This document shows, piece by piece, positions 27,841 to 36,135 of a stretch of 64,000 nucleotides of DNA (positions within the stretch are counted from its first letter, which is position 1; every line of letters begins with the position of its first letter). The DNA is taken from NCBI GenBank assembly GCA_963759055.1, contig CAVWYD010000006.1:186001-250000 (forward strand). The letters run 5' to 3'. The notes under the pieces were generated by a model. It was not told the origin of the DNA. It did not search any database and saw only the letters and a list, made by a program, of their open reading frames with translations. The translations under genes were made by a program, and so were the position numbers. The DNA is from Thiosocius sp963759055. Its GTDB lineage: Bacteria > Pseudomonadota > Gammaproteobacteria > Chromatiales > Chromatiaceae.

Positions 27841-28515
27841 ATGCATCGAGAAGTCTTTCCACAGTGGTCCCCGCCACCCGACGCATCGTGTTTGCGGGAT
27901 GGACGCATCGATATCTGGCGCATCGACCTGGCGCAGGCGTCGGGCGACGCCCGCCTGATCACCTCCTTCCCCGATGAGACAGGACGGGAACACGGCTTAT
28001 CCCCCCGTGGTCAGCGCGCCGGGGCACATCGGGCACTGCGCGAAATTTTGAGCCGCTATCTCGACTGTTCTCCGGACGCGCTGCAGTTCGAAATTCGGCC
28101 AGGAGGAAAGCCGTACCTGCATGCGCCGGCACATGAACTCGAATTCAATCTGTCTCACAGCCGCGATATCGCACTGCTCGGCATCAGCACCTCGGTCAAG
28201 CTTGGAATCGATGTCGAAACCTATCGTGCAGTCGATGATCCGCTCAGGCTTGCACAGCGGGTGATGTCAGCCGCGGATTGCGACGAACTCAGCGCGTTGT
28301 CGGGGGACGCTCGCGTCGACCGCTTCCTGACACTCTGGACCCGACTGGAGGCTCGACAGAAGGCCTTGGGGCTTGGAATATTCGCCGAGGCTGCAGACCC
28401 GACGCTGTTGTCAAGCTTCAGTTTCCGGCCCGATTCAACCCGCTATGCCAGCCTTTGTGTATCACCGATTGTGGTAGACCCGGATCTGCGATTCATAGAC
28501 TTCGGTCGGTCGTGA
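27841..28515 (+). CDS. 4'-phosphopantetheinyl transferase (Sfp-type)
   Basis: Transfers the phosphopantetheine arm from CoA to a carrier-protein serine. The 224-residue protein has the Sfp-family motifs: KPYL then FNLSHSRD, GIDVE (metal-binding acidic residues), and WTRLEARQKALGLGI in place of the usual WxxKE(A/S)xxKxxG. Likely clients in the window are the acyl carrier protein at 35.7-35.9 kb, about 8 kb away in the same surface-assembly region; this is inferred. It is divergent from recJ. Confidence 0.85.
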   Translation: MHREVFPQWSPPPDASCLRDGRIDIWRIDLAQASGDARLITSFPDETGREHGLSPRGQRAGAHRALREILSRYLDCSPDALQFEIRPGGKPYLHAPAHELEFNLSHSRDIALLGISTSVKLGIDVETYRAVDDPLRLAQRVMSAADCDELSALSGDARVDRFLTLWTRLEARQKALGLGIFAEAADPTLLSSFSFRPDSTRYASLCVSPIVVDPDLRFIDFGRS

Positions 28516-28584
28516 AACCTCAGTGGCCAGCGGTTATCATTGCCGGCCAATTGTCATCATGCAGAAAAACAACAAAGGTTACTC

Positions 28585-29577
28585 ATGTCTTCCAGTTCGA
28601 TCTTGGTCACCGGCGGTGCCGGGTATATCGGCAGCCACACGGTGCGCCAGCTTGGCGAGGCCGGTGAAAAAGTGGTCACCCTGGACAACCTCTCGAAGGG
28701 ATTCCGTGAAAGCGTTCTGTATGGGGATTTCGTCGAAGGCGACACATCCGACAAGGCGCTGGTCACGAAGTTGCTACGGGAGCACAGGGTCGACACGGTC
28801 ATCCACTTCGCCGCACATACCATTGTCCCGGAATCGGTCGCCGATCCACTGATGTATTACCGTAACAATACCTGTGCAACGCGCAATCTGCTCGAATGCT
28901 GCGTCGAAGCCGGTGTTAAACACTTTGTGTTTTCTTCTACCGCTGCGGTTTACGGAACGCCGGATTCTGAGCAGTGTTGGGAAGACACCCCTACCCAACC
29001 AATCAATCCGTACGGCATGTCGAAACTGATGACGGAGCATATGCTGCGGGACCTCGGTGCCGCCAGTGATCTGCGCTACGTGATCCTGCGTTACTTCAAC
29101 GTCGCCGGGTCAGACCCCGAGGGACGCATTGGTCAATCAACACCGGGTGCCACCCTGCTGATGAAAGTGGCGGCCGAGCAGGCTGTTGGCAAGCGCGAGG
29201 CGTTGTACATCTTCGGCACCGACTACCCTACCCCCGATGGCACCGGGGTACGAGATTATATCCATGTCGAAGATCTTGCCGACGCCCATCTCAAGGCAAT
29301 CGACTACCTGCGTGCGGGGGGAGAACCGCAGATCCTCAACTGCGGCTATGGCCATGGTTACAGTGTGCGCGAGGTGCTCGACATGGTTCAGCGTGTGCAC
29401 GGCGCTCCGTTGAACATCATCGAGCAGGGTCGCCGTGCCGGAGACCCACCGGCCCTCATCGCCGGTGCAGAAAAGGTGCGTGAGGTACTGGGCTGGACCC
29501 CGCGCTACGATGACCTCGAAGAAATCGCCCGCAGTTCGCTCAACTGGGAACGCAAGCTGAAAGAGCGCGGGAAATGA
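28585..29577 (+). CDS. galE: UDP-glucose 4-epimerase
   Basis: Interconverts UDP-glucose and UDP-galactose with bound NAD, supplying sugar nucleotides for surface polysaccharide. The 330-residue short-chain dehydrogenase-type protein has TGGAGYIGSH, the catalytic Ser/Thr in FSSTAAVYG, and YxxxK in NPYGMSKLMTEHM. ATG 28585 is preferred over an upstream in-frame TTG because AAAGG lies just before it. It overlaps the next gene, uppP, by an ATGA, indicating coupling to lipid-carrier metabolism. Confidence 0.92.
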   Translation: MSSSSILVTGGAGYIGSHTVRQLGEAGEKVVTLDNLSKGFRESVLYGDFVEGDTSDKALVTKLLREHRVDTVIHFAAHTIVPESVADPLMYYRNNTCATRNLLECCVEAGVKHFVFSSTAAVYGTPDSEQCWEDTPTQPINPYGMSKLMTEHMLRDLGAASDLRYVILRYFNVAGSDPEGRIGQSTPGATLLMKVAAEQAVGKREALYIFGTDYPTPDGTGVRDYIHVEDLADAHLKAIDYLRAGGEPQILNCGYGHGYSVREVLDMVQRVHGAPLNIIEQGRRAGDPPALIAGAEKVREVLGWTPRYDDLEEIARSSLNWERKLKERGK

Positions 29578-30374
29578 GTGAGCTGCAGATCGTGGTCCTG
29601 GCGATAGTCCAGGGGCTTACGGAATTTCTGCCGATATCCAGCTCCGGACACCTGATCCTTTCACCCTATCTGTTCGGTTTTGCAGATCAGGGCCTGGCCT
29701 TCGACGTCGCCGTCCATCTCGGCTCGCTCACCGCGGTGCTGAGCTATTTTCGTAATGACGTGTGGCGCATTGCGATGGGCTGGCTGCGGTCTCTGGGGCC
29801 AGACCGAACCGCGACCGGCGAAAGCCGTCTCGGCTGGGCCATCATTGTGGCCACGTTGCCCGTGGTGGTGGCTGGCCTGGCGTTCAAATCCCTGATTGAG
29901 GGAGACCTGCGAGCCCCCTGGGTCATCGCTGCAACCACCGTCGTTTTTGGTCTGCTGCTTGGCTGGGTGGATCTGCGTGCCTCAAGGCAGCGCGACGTCG
30001 GGGAGATTACCATCCGTGATGCCCTGATCATTGGTGCGAGCCAGGTCCTGGCCCTGATACCCGGAACCTCACGCTCCGGCATCACCATGACCGCGGGGCT
30101 CTGGCTGGGTCTGACCCGGGCCGCCGCTTCCCGTTTCTCTTTCCTGCTGTCGATACCAACGATCCTGGCCTCGAGCGTCCTGGTCACGCGAGACCTGGTC
30201 CAGTCAGAGTCCGCGGTTGACTGGCCGGCACTCGGACTCGGGGTCCTTCTGTCGGGCGTCACAGCCTATCTTGCGATCTCCTTTTTCCTGCGGTTTATCG
30301 AGCGCCTCGGGATGTGGCCGTTCGTGATCTATCGCCTCCTGCTGGGTGTTGCCATCATCCTGCTGGTCTACTGA
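29574..30374 (+). CDS. uppP: Undecaprenyl-diphosphate phosphatase UppP (BacA)
   Basis: Integral membrane phosphatase that recycles undecaprenyl pyrophosphate for peptidoglycan and polysaccharide assembly. The 266-residue protein has EFLPISSSGHLIL near the N terminus and PGTSRSGIT in the second repeat, both typical, with about seven hydrophobic helices. It starts within the galE stop codon. The 3' end meets the convergent protease gene, overlapping by 7 bases. Confidence 0.94.
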   Translation: MSELQIVVLAIVQGLTEFLPISSSGHLILSPYLFGFADQGLAFDVAVHLGSLTAVLSYFRNDVWRIAMGWLRSLGPDRTATGESRLGWAIIVATLPVVVAGLAFKSLIEGDLRAPWVIAATTVVFGLLLGWVDLRASRQRDVGEITIRDALIIGASQVLALIPGTSRSGITMTAGLWLGLTRAAASRFSFLLSIPTILASSVLVTRDLVQSESAVDWPALGLGVLLSGVTAYLAISFFLRFIERLGMWPFVIYRLLLGVAIILLVY

Positions 30375-31192
30375 CCCGCCTTTTTCAGCAGTTCCCGAAC
30401 AAACCGAACCGGGATCGCATAACTGATACCTGAGGGTTTGGCGATCGCAGCCTCCTTGTTGCCCTTCACCAGCACGCTGTTTACAACACCCACCACCCTG
30501 CCGGTTGCCTGTTCGTACACCGGGCTCCCACTGTTACCCGGGTATGCCGTCGCATCCAGCTGCAATACGTCATAGGGGTCGCGCATGGCGCGAATCATTT
30601 TTGCCGACAGCACCCGCGATCCAAGTTGCGGCGGGGCCATCGGACTGATTGCCGACACGATGCCACGGTGCGTGACCGGGTAGAGTCCCAATGCCATCCC
30701 GAGCGGGAAACCGGTAAATGCGATCTCTGTGCCCTCGCGGATCTGTGTCTTTTCCGACAGCTTCAAGGCCGGAAGCGGCACGCTGATATAAAGCAGCGCC
30801 AGGTCGTGCACCGGGTCGCTGGCAAGGATCTTGGCCGGATGAAAACGGGCCTTGCGGCCTCGGCCGGAAAACACTGCCAGTTGCTCGCGTTTTTCCTTGT
30901 CGAGCTTGTCCGGCAATACATGGTGGTTGGTGACGACCAGATGGCCGTTGTCCACGACGAAGCCGGTTCCCTTGAATTGTTGACGCGGACTGCCGCTAGG
31001 TTGGTAGACGCCAACCGCAACCATGGAAGGCCGCACCTTGTCGATCGTTTCCGGCAGGCCTGCGGCCAGAGCCGCTGCATTCAACAGGGCGTTCAGCACG
31101 AAAGACAACCGTGCGAACTCGAACAGGGTGCGGAGGTTGGAGAAAATCTTCGGGGTATAATTAAACTTTCGACAGGATAGCAGCTTCTTCAT
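30368..31192 (-). CDS. Trypsin-like serine protease (S1/HtrA-like, no PDZ)
   Basis: A secreted or periplasmic serine protease domain. The triad is visible as His in VVTNHHVLPD, Asp in DPVHDLALLYI and Ser in YPGNSGSPVY. No PDZ domain follows. A hydrophobic stretch (SFVLNALLNAAALAAG) lies 30 residues in, suggesting a signal peptide; the true start may therefore be a TTG or GTG near 31108 instead of ATG 31192. If ATG 31192 is used, its codon overlaps the ATG of the divergent ligase gene on the other strand by two bases. Target unknown. Confidence 0.75.
   Translation of the reverse strand: MKKLLSCRKFNYTPKIFSNLRTLFEFARLSFVLNALLNAAALAAGLPETIDKVRPSMVAVGVYQPSGSPRQQFKGTGFVVDNGHLVVTNHHVLPDKLDKEKREQLAVFSGRGRKARFHPAKILASDPVHDLALLYISVPLPALKLSEKTQIREGTEIAFTGFPLGMALGLYPVTHRGIVSAISPMAPPQLGSRVLSAKMIRAMRDPYDVLQLDATAYPGNSGSPVYEQATGRVVGVVNSVLVKGNKEAAIAKPSGISYAIPVRFVRELLKKAGQ
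31156..31161 (+). promoter_or_regulatory. Candidate -10 box upstream of the exosortase-associated ligase
   Basis: TATAAT matches the sigma-70 -10 consensus exactly and sits 30 bases before the ligase ATG, leaving room for a short leader with AGGAT as ribosome binding site. A clear -35 at 16-18 bases is not seen (TTGGAG is too close). It lies within the 5' part of the divergent protease frame if that gene begins at 31192. Confidence 0.35.
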
Positions 31193-32783
31193 GGCCTTTT
31201 TGCTCCACCAAATGATCCGGGAGTCCGCACAGCGTACACCGGATGCACCGGCTTTGTTATTCAAGCAGGACACTTTGAGCTACCGGATACTGGAGGATGC
31301 GGTCAATCGTGTCGCATCGGGTTTCCGCTCGCTCGGTGTCAGACGCGATGAGCGTGTCGGGGTCTATCTGCCAAAGCAGTTCGAGACCGTTATCGCAATG
31401 TTCGGGGCCACCGCGGCCGGCGGCGTCTTTGTACCCATCAATCCGATCCTGAAACCTGAACAGGTTGGCCATATCCTGCGTGACTGCGCCACCAAGGTTC
31501 TGATAACCAGTCCGGATCGCGCGCGCCTTCTGGGCGATACTCTGGCCGAATGCCCCGACCTGGCCCAGGTGGTTTTGACAGGCAGCGAAGACGCTGGCTC
31601 ATCGGGCGAACACGGAATAAGCCAATGCCACTGGGAACAGATGTTGGGCGAGGCCAATGCACCGGAACTGCGCCGTATCGACAGTGATATGGCTGCGATC
31701 CTGTACACCTCCGGCAGCACGGGTCGGCCGAAGGGTGTGGTGCTGTCCCATCGCAATATGATGGCAGGTGCGGAAAGTGTAGCCAGCTACCTGTGCAACC
31801 ATTCAGAAGACCGCCTTCTCGCGGTGCTTCCGTTCAGTTTCGATTACGGCCTCAGCCAGCTGACGACGGCTTTTTCGGTGGGAGCATCCGTGGTCCTGAT
31901 GGATTATCTCCTGCCACGGGATGTGATCCGGGCGGTGGCCCGCTATCGGGTGACCGGGCTTGCAGCAGTACCACCACTCTGGAACCAGTTGGCCGATCTG
32001 CCCTGGCCCGACGAGGCAGTCGGCTGCCTGCGCTATATCACCAATTCGGGCGGCGCAATGCCCGTCACCACCACCTCGCAGCTGCGGGCGTCCCTGCCGA
32101 ATACCGATGTTTACCTGATGTACGGCCTGACCGAGGCCTTCCGATCCACCTTCCTGGATCCCTCACTGGTGGAGTCACGCCCCGAATCCATGGGCAAGGC
32201 AATCCCGAACGCCGATATCATGATTGTGCGTCCGGACGGCACCGAATGCGATCCCGATGAGCCGGGCGAGCTGGTCCACCGCGGGGCCCTGGTCGCCCTG
32301 GGGTACTGGGGAGATCGGGAAAAAACGGATATCCGGTTCAAGGCGGCACCGGGGCAGCCCGACGGCCTGCCGAATCCCGAGATCGCTGTATGGTCCGGAG
32401 ACCAGGTTCGACGTGATGCCGAGGGTTATCTGTATTTCATTGGCCGTAACGATGAGATGATCAAGACCTCCGGCTACCGGGTGAGCCCGGGGGAGATTGA
32501 AGAGGTATTATTCAACGTACCAGACGTGCAACAGGCGGTGGCCTTTGGTGCGCCACATCATCAGTTGGGGAGCGGCATAGTCCTGATCGTGCAGTCAGGC
32601 TCCGCCTCGCTTGGCGCCGATGCCATTCTTGCGCATTGCCGACTCCATCTGCCAATGTTCATGCTTCCCGGGCATATAGAGATCGTCACGGAGCTGCCCC
32701 GCAACCCCAACGGCAAGATCGATCGCAAATCCCTGTCGAGCAGTTATGCCAAGGTGTTCATCGGATCGGAAGAACCCGCATGA
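31191..32783 (+). CDS. Acyl-CoA ligase (AMP-forming), exosortase A system-associated
   Basis: Adenylate-forming ligase of the type that accompanies exosortase A/PEP-CTERM exopolysaccharide loci. The 530-residue protein has YTSGSTGRPKGVVLSH, the GLTEAFRSTFL segment, GDQVRRDAEGYLYF and the C-terminal PRNPNGKIDRKSL with the catalytic Lys. The short N terminus (LLHQMIRESAQRTPDAPAL) and the insert typical of this subfamily support the assignment. It overlaps the PLP decarboxylase by an ATGA. In this system it is thought to act with a dedicated acyl carrier protein; the exact substrate is unknown. Confidence 0.85.
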   Translation: MAFLLHQMIRESAQRTPDAPALLFKQDTLSYRILEDAVNRVASGFRSLGVRRDERVGVYLPKQFETVIAMFGATAAGGVFVPINPILKPEQVGHILRDCATKVLITSPDRARLLGDTLAECPDLAQVVLTGSEDAGSSGEHGISQCHWEQMLGEANAPELRRIDSDMAAILYTSGSTGRPKGVVLSHRNMMAGAESVASYLCNHSEDRLLAVLPFSFDYGLSQLTTAFSVGASVVLMDYLLPRDVIRAVARYRVTGLAAVPPLWNQLADLPWPDEAVGCLRYITNSGGAMPVTTTSQLRASLPNTDVYLMYGLTEAFRSTFLDPSLVESRPESMGKAIPNADIMIVRPDGTECDPDEPGELVHRGALVALGYWGDREKTDIRFKAAPGQPDGLPNPEIAVWSGDQVRRDAEGYLYFIGRNDEMIKTSGYRVSPGEIEEVLFNVPDVQQAVAFGAPHHQLGSGIVLIVQSGSASLGADAILAHCRLHLPMFMLPGHIEIVTELPRNPNGKIDRKSLSSSYAKVFIGSEEPA

Positions 32784-34012
32784 GTGAAAAACCCAGACAT
32801 GCACCGCTGGTGCAGTTTCCGGTCGTCGACGACGAACTCACGATCGGCGGCCTCAAACTGAGGCACCTCGCTGCGCAGATCGGGCAGACGCCTTTTTATG
32901 CGTATGACCGCGAAGCGATGGCAAGGCGCGTGCGTGAATTGCGCGAGGCCCTGCCCGAGCGCATCTCTATCCATTACGCGATTAAGGCCAATCCCATGCC
33001 CGCCGTCGTGGATCACATGGCGGGTCTCGTCGACGGACTGGATGTCGCCTCGCTTGGCGAGCTGCGGGTGGCGCTGGACAGCGGCACGACAGCCGCCGAG
33101 ATCAGTTTCGCCGGCCCGGGCAAGGGCGACACGGAATTGCGTGGCGCCGTGGCTGCGGGCATCACCCTCAATCTCGAATCCGCCGGTGAACTGGAACGGC
33201 TCGTTCGAATCGGTGAGGATCTGGGCATCACGCCGCGCGTCGCGGTGCGGGTGAACCCGGATTTCGAGCTCAAATCGTCGGGCATGAAGATGAGTGGCGG
33301 GCCGAAGCCCTTCGGCATCGATGCCGAACAGGTTCCGGCCGTGCTCCGGCGTATCGGCGAGTCCGGTGCACACTTCCGCGGGTTCCATATCTTCAGCGGA
33401 TCACAGAATCTTCGACCGGACAGCCTGATCGAGGCCCAGGACGCGACCTTCGAGCTGGCATACCGGCTGGCGGCCGACGCACCCTCCGCCATCGAAATGC
33501 TGAATATCGGCGGCGGATTCGGCATTCCGTATTTTCCGGGCGAACAGCGCCTGGATCTGGGTCCTGTCAGTGACAACCTGCAGGATCGGCTGCAGGAATA
33601 TTCGGGCCGACTGGGCGATACCGAGCTTGTGATTGAACTCGGGCGCTATCTCGTCGCCGAGGCCGGGATCTACGTCTGTGAAGTGATCGACAAAAAGATT
33701 TCGCGCGGCCAGGTGTACCTGGTTACCAATGGCGGGCTGCATCATCACCTGGCGGCATCCGGCAACTTCGGCCAGATAATCCGCAAGAACTATCCCGTGC
33801 TCACCGCGCACAGGGTGGCGGCCGAACCGCGTGAATCCGTCAGTGTTGTCGGCCCCCTGTGCACCCCACTCGATATTCTCGCCGATAAGATGGAGCTGGG
33901 TTGGGCAGAGATTGGCGACCTGATGGTCGTGCTGCAGTCGGGTGCCTATGGCTACACGGCCAGTCCACACCTGTTTCTGGGCCACCCGCCACCGGTTCAG
34001 GTGCTGATCTGA
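32780..34012 (+). CDS. PLP-dependent decarboxylase, exosortase A system-associated
   Basis: Fold-type III PLP enzyme related to diaminopimelate and ornithine decarboxylases. The 410-residue protein has Lys69 in SIHYAIKANPMP as the PLP lysine, HIFSGSQ, GGGFGIPYFP, the C-terminal GPLCTPLDILAD with catalytic Cys and SGAYGYTASPHLFLGH. The subfamily normally sits next to the AMP ligase, as here. ATG 32780 overlaps the ligase stop (ATGA). Substrate is not known. It meets the convergent hydrolase gene after 9 bases. Confidence 0.88.
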   Translation: MSEKPRHAPLVQFPVVDDELTIGGLKLRHLAAQIGQTPFYAYDREAMARRVRELREALPERISIHYAIKANPMPAVVDHMAGLVDGLDVASLGELRVALDSGTTAAEISFAGPGKGDTELRGAVAAGITLNLESAGELERLVRIGEDLGITPRVAVRVNPDFELKSSGMKMSGGPKPFGIDAEQVPAVLRRIGESGAHFRGFHIFSGSQNLRPDSLIEAQDATFELAYRLAADAPSAIEMLNIGGGFGIPYFPGEQRLDLGPVSDNLQDRLQEYSGRLGDTELVIELGRYLVAEAGIYVCEVIDKKISRGQVYLVTNGGLHHHLAASGNFGQIIRKNYPVLTAHRVAAEPRESVSVVGPLCTPLDILADKMELGWAEIGDLMVVLQSGAYGYTASPHLFLGHPPPVQVLI

Positions 34013-34021
34013 ACTATCGAT

Positions 34022-34873
34022 TCAATTTTTCAGTCCGAGGATCCAGTCCCGTGACCATGCCGCTATCTGATCGCGCCAGATCGCACGTGAAAAGGTGTGA
34101 TCCGCATCATCCAGTCTGCGCAGCGTCACGTCAGAAGAGGCCATCCACTGCTGCCAGTCGGGCGATTCGGCAACCCGGTTTTCATATTCCCTGGCTGTAA
34201 GGTCCTGTCCGCTGAGTATCAGCAGTGTGGGCTGATCGGAATTCACCTGTGACTCACGCACGCGTTCCGGCAAGGCGCGGTTGTCGGAATAAGAGCCCAC
34301 ATCACCCCCCCTGCTTTGCCCGAGCTTCGCAAGAAAATCTTTGAGCGCGGCGGCTACATCAAAATCCAGGCCGAAAACCTTACGCCAGAAGTCACGGTTG
34401 AATAGCCGCTGCAGATAGTAGTGCTTGATGAAGGCTTGCGCCTCACCCTCGCTGGTGCGCACCCAGGGGTTCAGCGCGATCTGCCCAATGACCCTTCTGT
34501 CCGTTCCGGCGTAAAAGGCGTTTGCGGTCGCCGCGTCGCAAAGCCCCCAGAGAACCGCACCGCGGATATCTGCGACACTGTCGATAAGAACATCCATGGC
34601 GGCACGGATATCTTCAGAAATCTGTTCGAAATCACGTGGCTCGGCTACGCTGTCTCCCATACCACGATAATCGAAACGAAACACCGGAATACCTGCCGAT
34701 GCGAGCGCCCTGGCCAGCAGGACAAACTGCCGATGACTTCCCACACGGTATTGCGGTCCGCCCACCACGAGCAGGACCCCGATATCGGATACCTTCTGTC
34801 CCTGGGCATGGTGAATGATCCCCAGCATGCGGTCGCCGGCACATTCGAAAAACAGCGGTTCTTCGGTCACCAT
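34022..34873 (-). CDS. Alpha/beta hydrolase, exosortase A system-associated (type 1)
   Basis: The first of two paired hydrolases of the exosortase-A accessory set. The 283-residue protein contains the subfamily hallmark VVGGPQYRVGSHRQF and FRFDYRGMGDS, with nucleophile region GAVLWGLCDAATAN, where the usual Ser is in the position of a GLCDA element (Cys in place of Ser). Late His in DADHTFS. It follows the type 2 hydrolase by 6 bases. Role in exopolysaccharide or lipid processing is inferred from context. Confidence 0.85.
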   Translation of the reverse strand: MVTEEPLFFECAGDRMLGIIHHAQGQKVSDIGVLLVVGGPQYRVGSHRQFVLLARALASAGIPVFRFDYRGMGDSVAEPRDFEQISEDIRAAMDVLIDSVADIRGAVLWGLCDAATANAFYAGTDRRVIGQIALNPWVRTSEGEAQAFIKHYYLQRLFNRDFWRKVFGLDFDVAAALKDFLAKLGQSRGGDVGSYSDNRALPERVRESQVNSDQPTLLILSGQDLTAREYENRVAESPDWQQWMASSDVTLRRLDDADHTFSRAIWRDQIAAWSRDWILGLKN

Positions 34874-34879
34874 GGCAGA

Positions 34880-35683
34880 TCAGCCGGCAAAGTACTTCAT
34901 GGTTTCACGCGCCAGACCAGGGCACCGGGCAATCTCCTGCGTTGCCCAGAACTGATCGCAGACCACCACCGAACTGTTGATCGCACTGCCGGTTTCACGC
35001 CATGCACCGATCACGCTCTGGCTGGCAGGCATCAGCGGTCGATCGGCGGCGGCTGCCAGTTCTATCCAGTTGACCTGCGCCACGCCCGTCGGCGGGGTTT
35101 TCTTTAACGTGAGCGACTCAATGTCGCGGGCCAGTCGGCCGGACAGGCCGTAACCGGCGATCTCAATACATTCACCTTGTTCGAGCCTCTGCCTCAGCTC
35201 CGCCGCGGTCTCCTTTTTGCCCTCTTCCATCAGGCCGCCGGCCAGACGCAGGCGCAACATCTGAGTGAGCTGCTGTCTGCCTTCTGCGAGCGGGTGCAGC
35301 AGGGTCAGTGACTTCACTTCGTGCCTGTTCACCGTGTCAGCGGCCAGCAATGCGCCGGCACGCAGGCCGACCAGCTCCAGGTTCCCCTGCGGGTCCAGAC
35401 ACCTGATCGCGGTGTCCAGATCCGCGCGCCAGATATCAAGCGTGGCCTCACTGAAGTCACCCTCGCTGTCGCCCGTGCCAAACAAATCGAGCATGAGGAC
35501 GTCATGCCCGCCCGCCGCCAGGCCTTCAGACAGGGCCGCCAGGACGTGGCGAGATTTATTCAATTCTTCCGCAAACGGAGGGACGATCAGAATCTTCCGT
35601 CTCTGCCCCTGATCCTGCGCATGCAGTGCGCCGATACAGAACAGGCTTCCTGCCACTCCGTCAAGAAAGAAAGCCGAGCGCAT
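34880..35683 (-). CDS. Alpha/beta hydrolase, exosortase A system-associated (type 2)
   Basis: The second hydrolase of the pair. The 267-residue protein has the hallmark IVPPFAEELNKSRH and DLFGTGDSEGDF near the N terminus, then ELVGLRAGALLAADT where the nucleophile Ser is replaced within GLRAGA. As for the type 1 protein, the canonical nucleophile motif GxSxG is not present, so classical esterase activity is uncertain. It follows the acyl carrier protein by 15 bases and precedes type 1 by 6, so the three form an operon. Confidence 0.85.
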   Translation of the reverse strand: MRSAFFLDGVAGSLFCIGALHAQDQGQRRKILIVPPFAEELNKSRHVLAALSEGLAAGGHDVLMLDLFGTGDSEGDFSEATLDIWRADLDTAIRCLDPQGNLELVGLRAGALLAADTVNRHEVKSLTLLHPLAEGRQQLTQMLRLRLAGGLMEEGKKETAAELRQRLEQGECIEIAGYGLSGRLARDIESLTLKKTPPTGVAQVNWIELAAAADRPLMPASQSVIGAWRETGSAINSSVVVCDQFWATQEIARCPGLARETMKYFAG

Positions 35684-35698
35684 GGTCTTGGCAAGGTA

Positions 35699-35944
35699 TC
35701 AGATTTTGGACTGCACGAAGGCGGTTAGATTGGCCAGTGTTTCGAATGTCTCACCCGTAATATCGTCGTCTTCGACGTAGATGCCCAGTTGGTCTTCCAA
35801 CGCAGTGATCACGCTAACGACAGCCATGGAATCAAATTCTGGAATATTTCCCAGCAATGCAGTCTCAGGTTCAAGTTTCGCCGTGCGGTCTCCCAGCTGC
35901 AGAACATCGCCAACGATTTGCCGCACTTGTTCAAATGTCGCCAT
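35699..35944 (-). CDS. Acyl carrier protein, exosortase A system-associated
   Basis: Carries an acyl group on a phosphopantetheine arm. The 81-residue acidic helical protein has the attachment Ser39 in IPEFDSMAVV. It leads the operon with the two hydrolases. The phosphopantetheinyl transferase at 27.8 kb is a likely activator. The AMP ligase and decarboxylase on the opposite strand would then load and modify the carrier, although their direct partnership is not shown by sequence. Confidence 0.88.
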   Translation of the reverse strand: MATFEQVRQIVGDVLQLGDRTAKLEPETALLGNIPEFDSMAVVSVITALEDQLGIYVEDDDITGETFETLANLTAFVQSKI

Positions 35945-35989
35945 CAGAAATCAGATCCCATTTATCATCGAAAAGTTTATAGGCGGCGG

Positions 35990-35998
35990 AGTATAGCA
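35990..35998 (-). promoter_or_regulatory. Extended -10 promoter candidate for the acyl carrier protein operon
   Basis: Read on the minus strand the segment is TGCTATACT, an extended -10 (TG-N-TATACT) about 46 bases before the acyl carrier protein ATG. A clear -35 is not seen, which is normal for extended -10 promoters. The ACP, type 2 and type 1 hydrolase genes would be transcribed from here. Confidence 0.35.
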
Positions 35999-36135
35999 AA
36001 GCCGGCGGCGCAGCTACGGTTGGGGCAACGATCGCCGTGGTGCATAATCCCGGGGCATCCAGGGCCCGGGTTTGATCCCCACGCACCGCCTCCGGTAACG
36101 CCCGCTGGACGTAAACTGGGTTTTGGTTTCCATCT

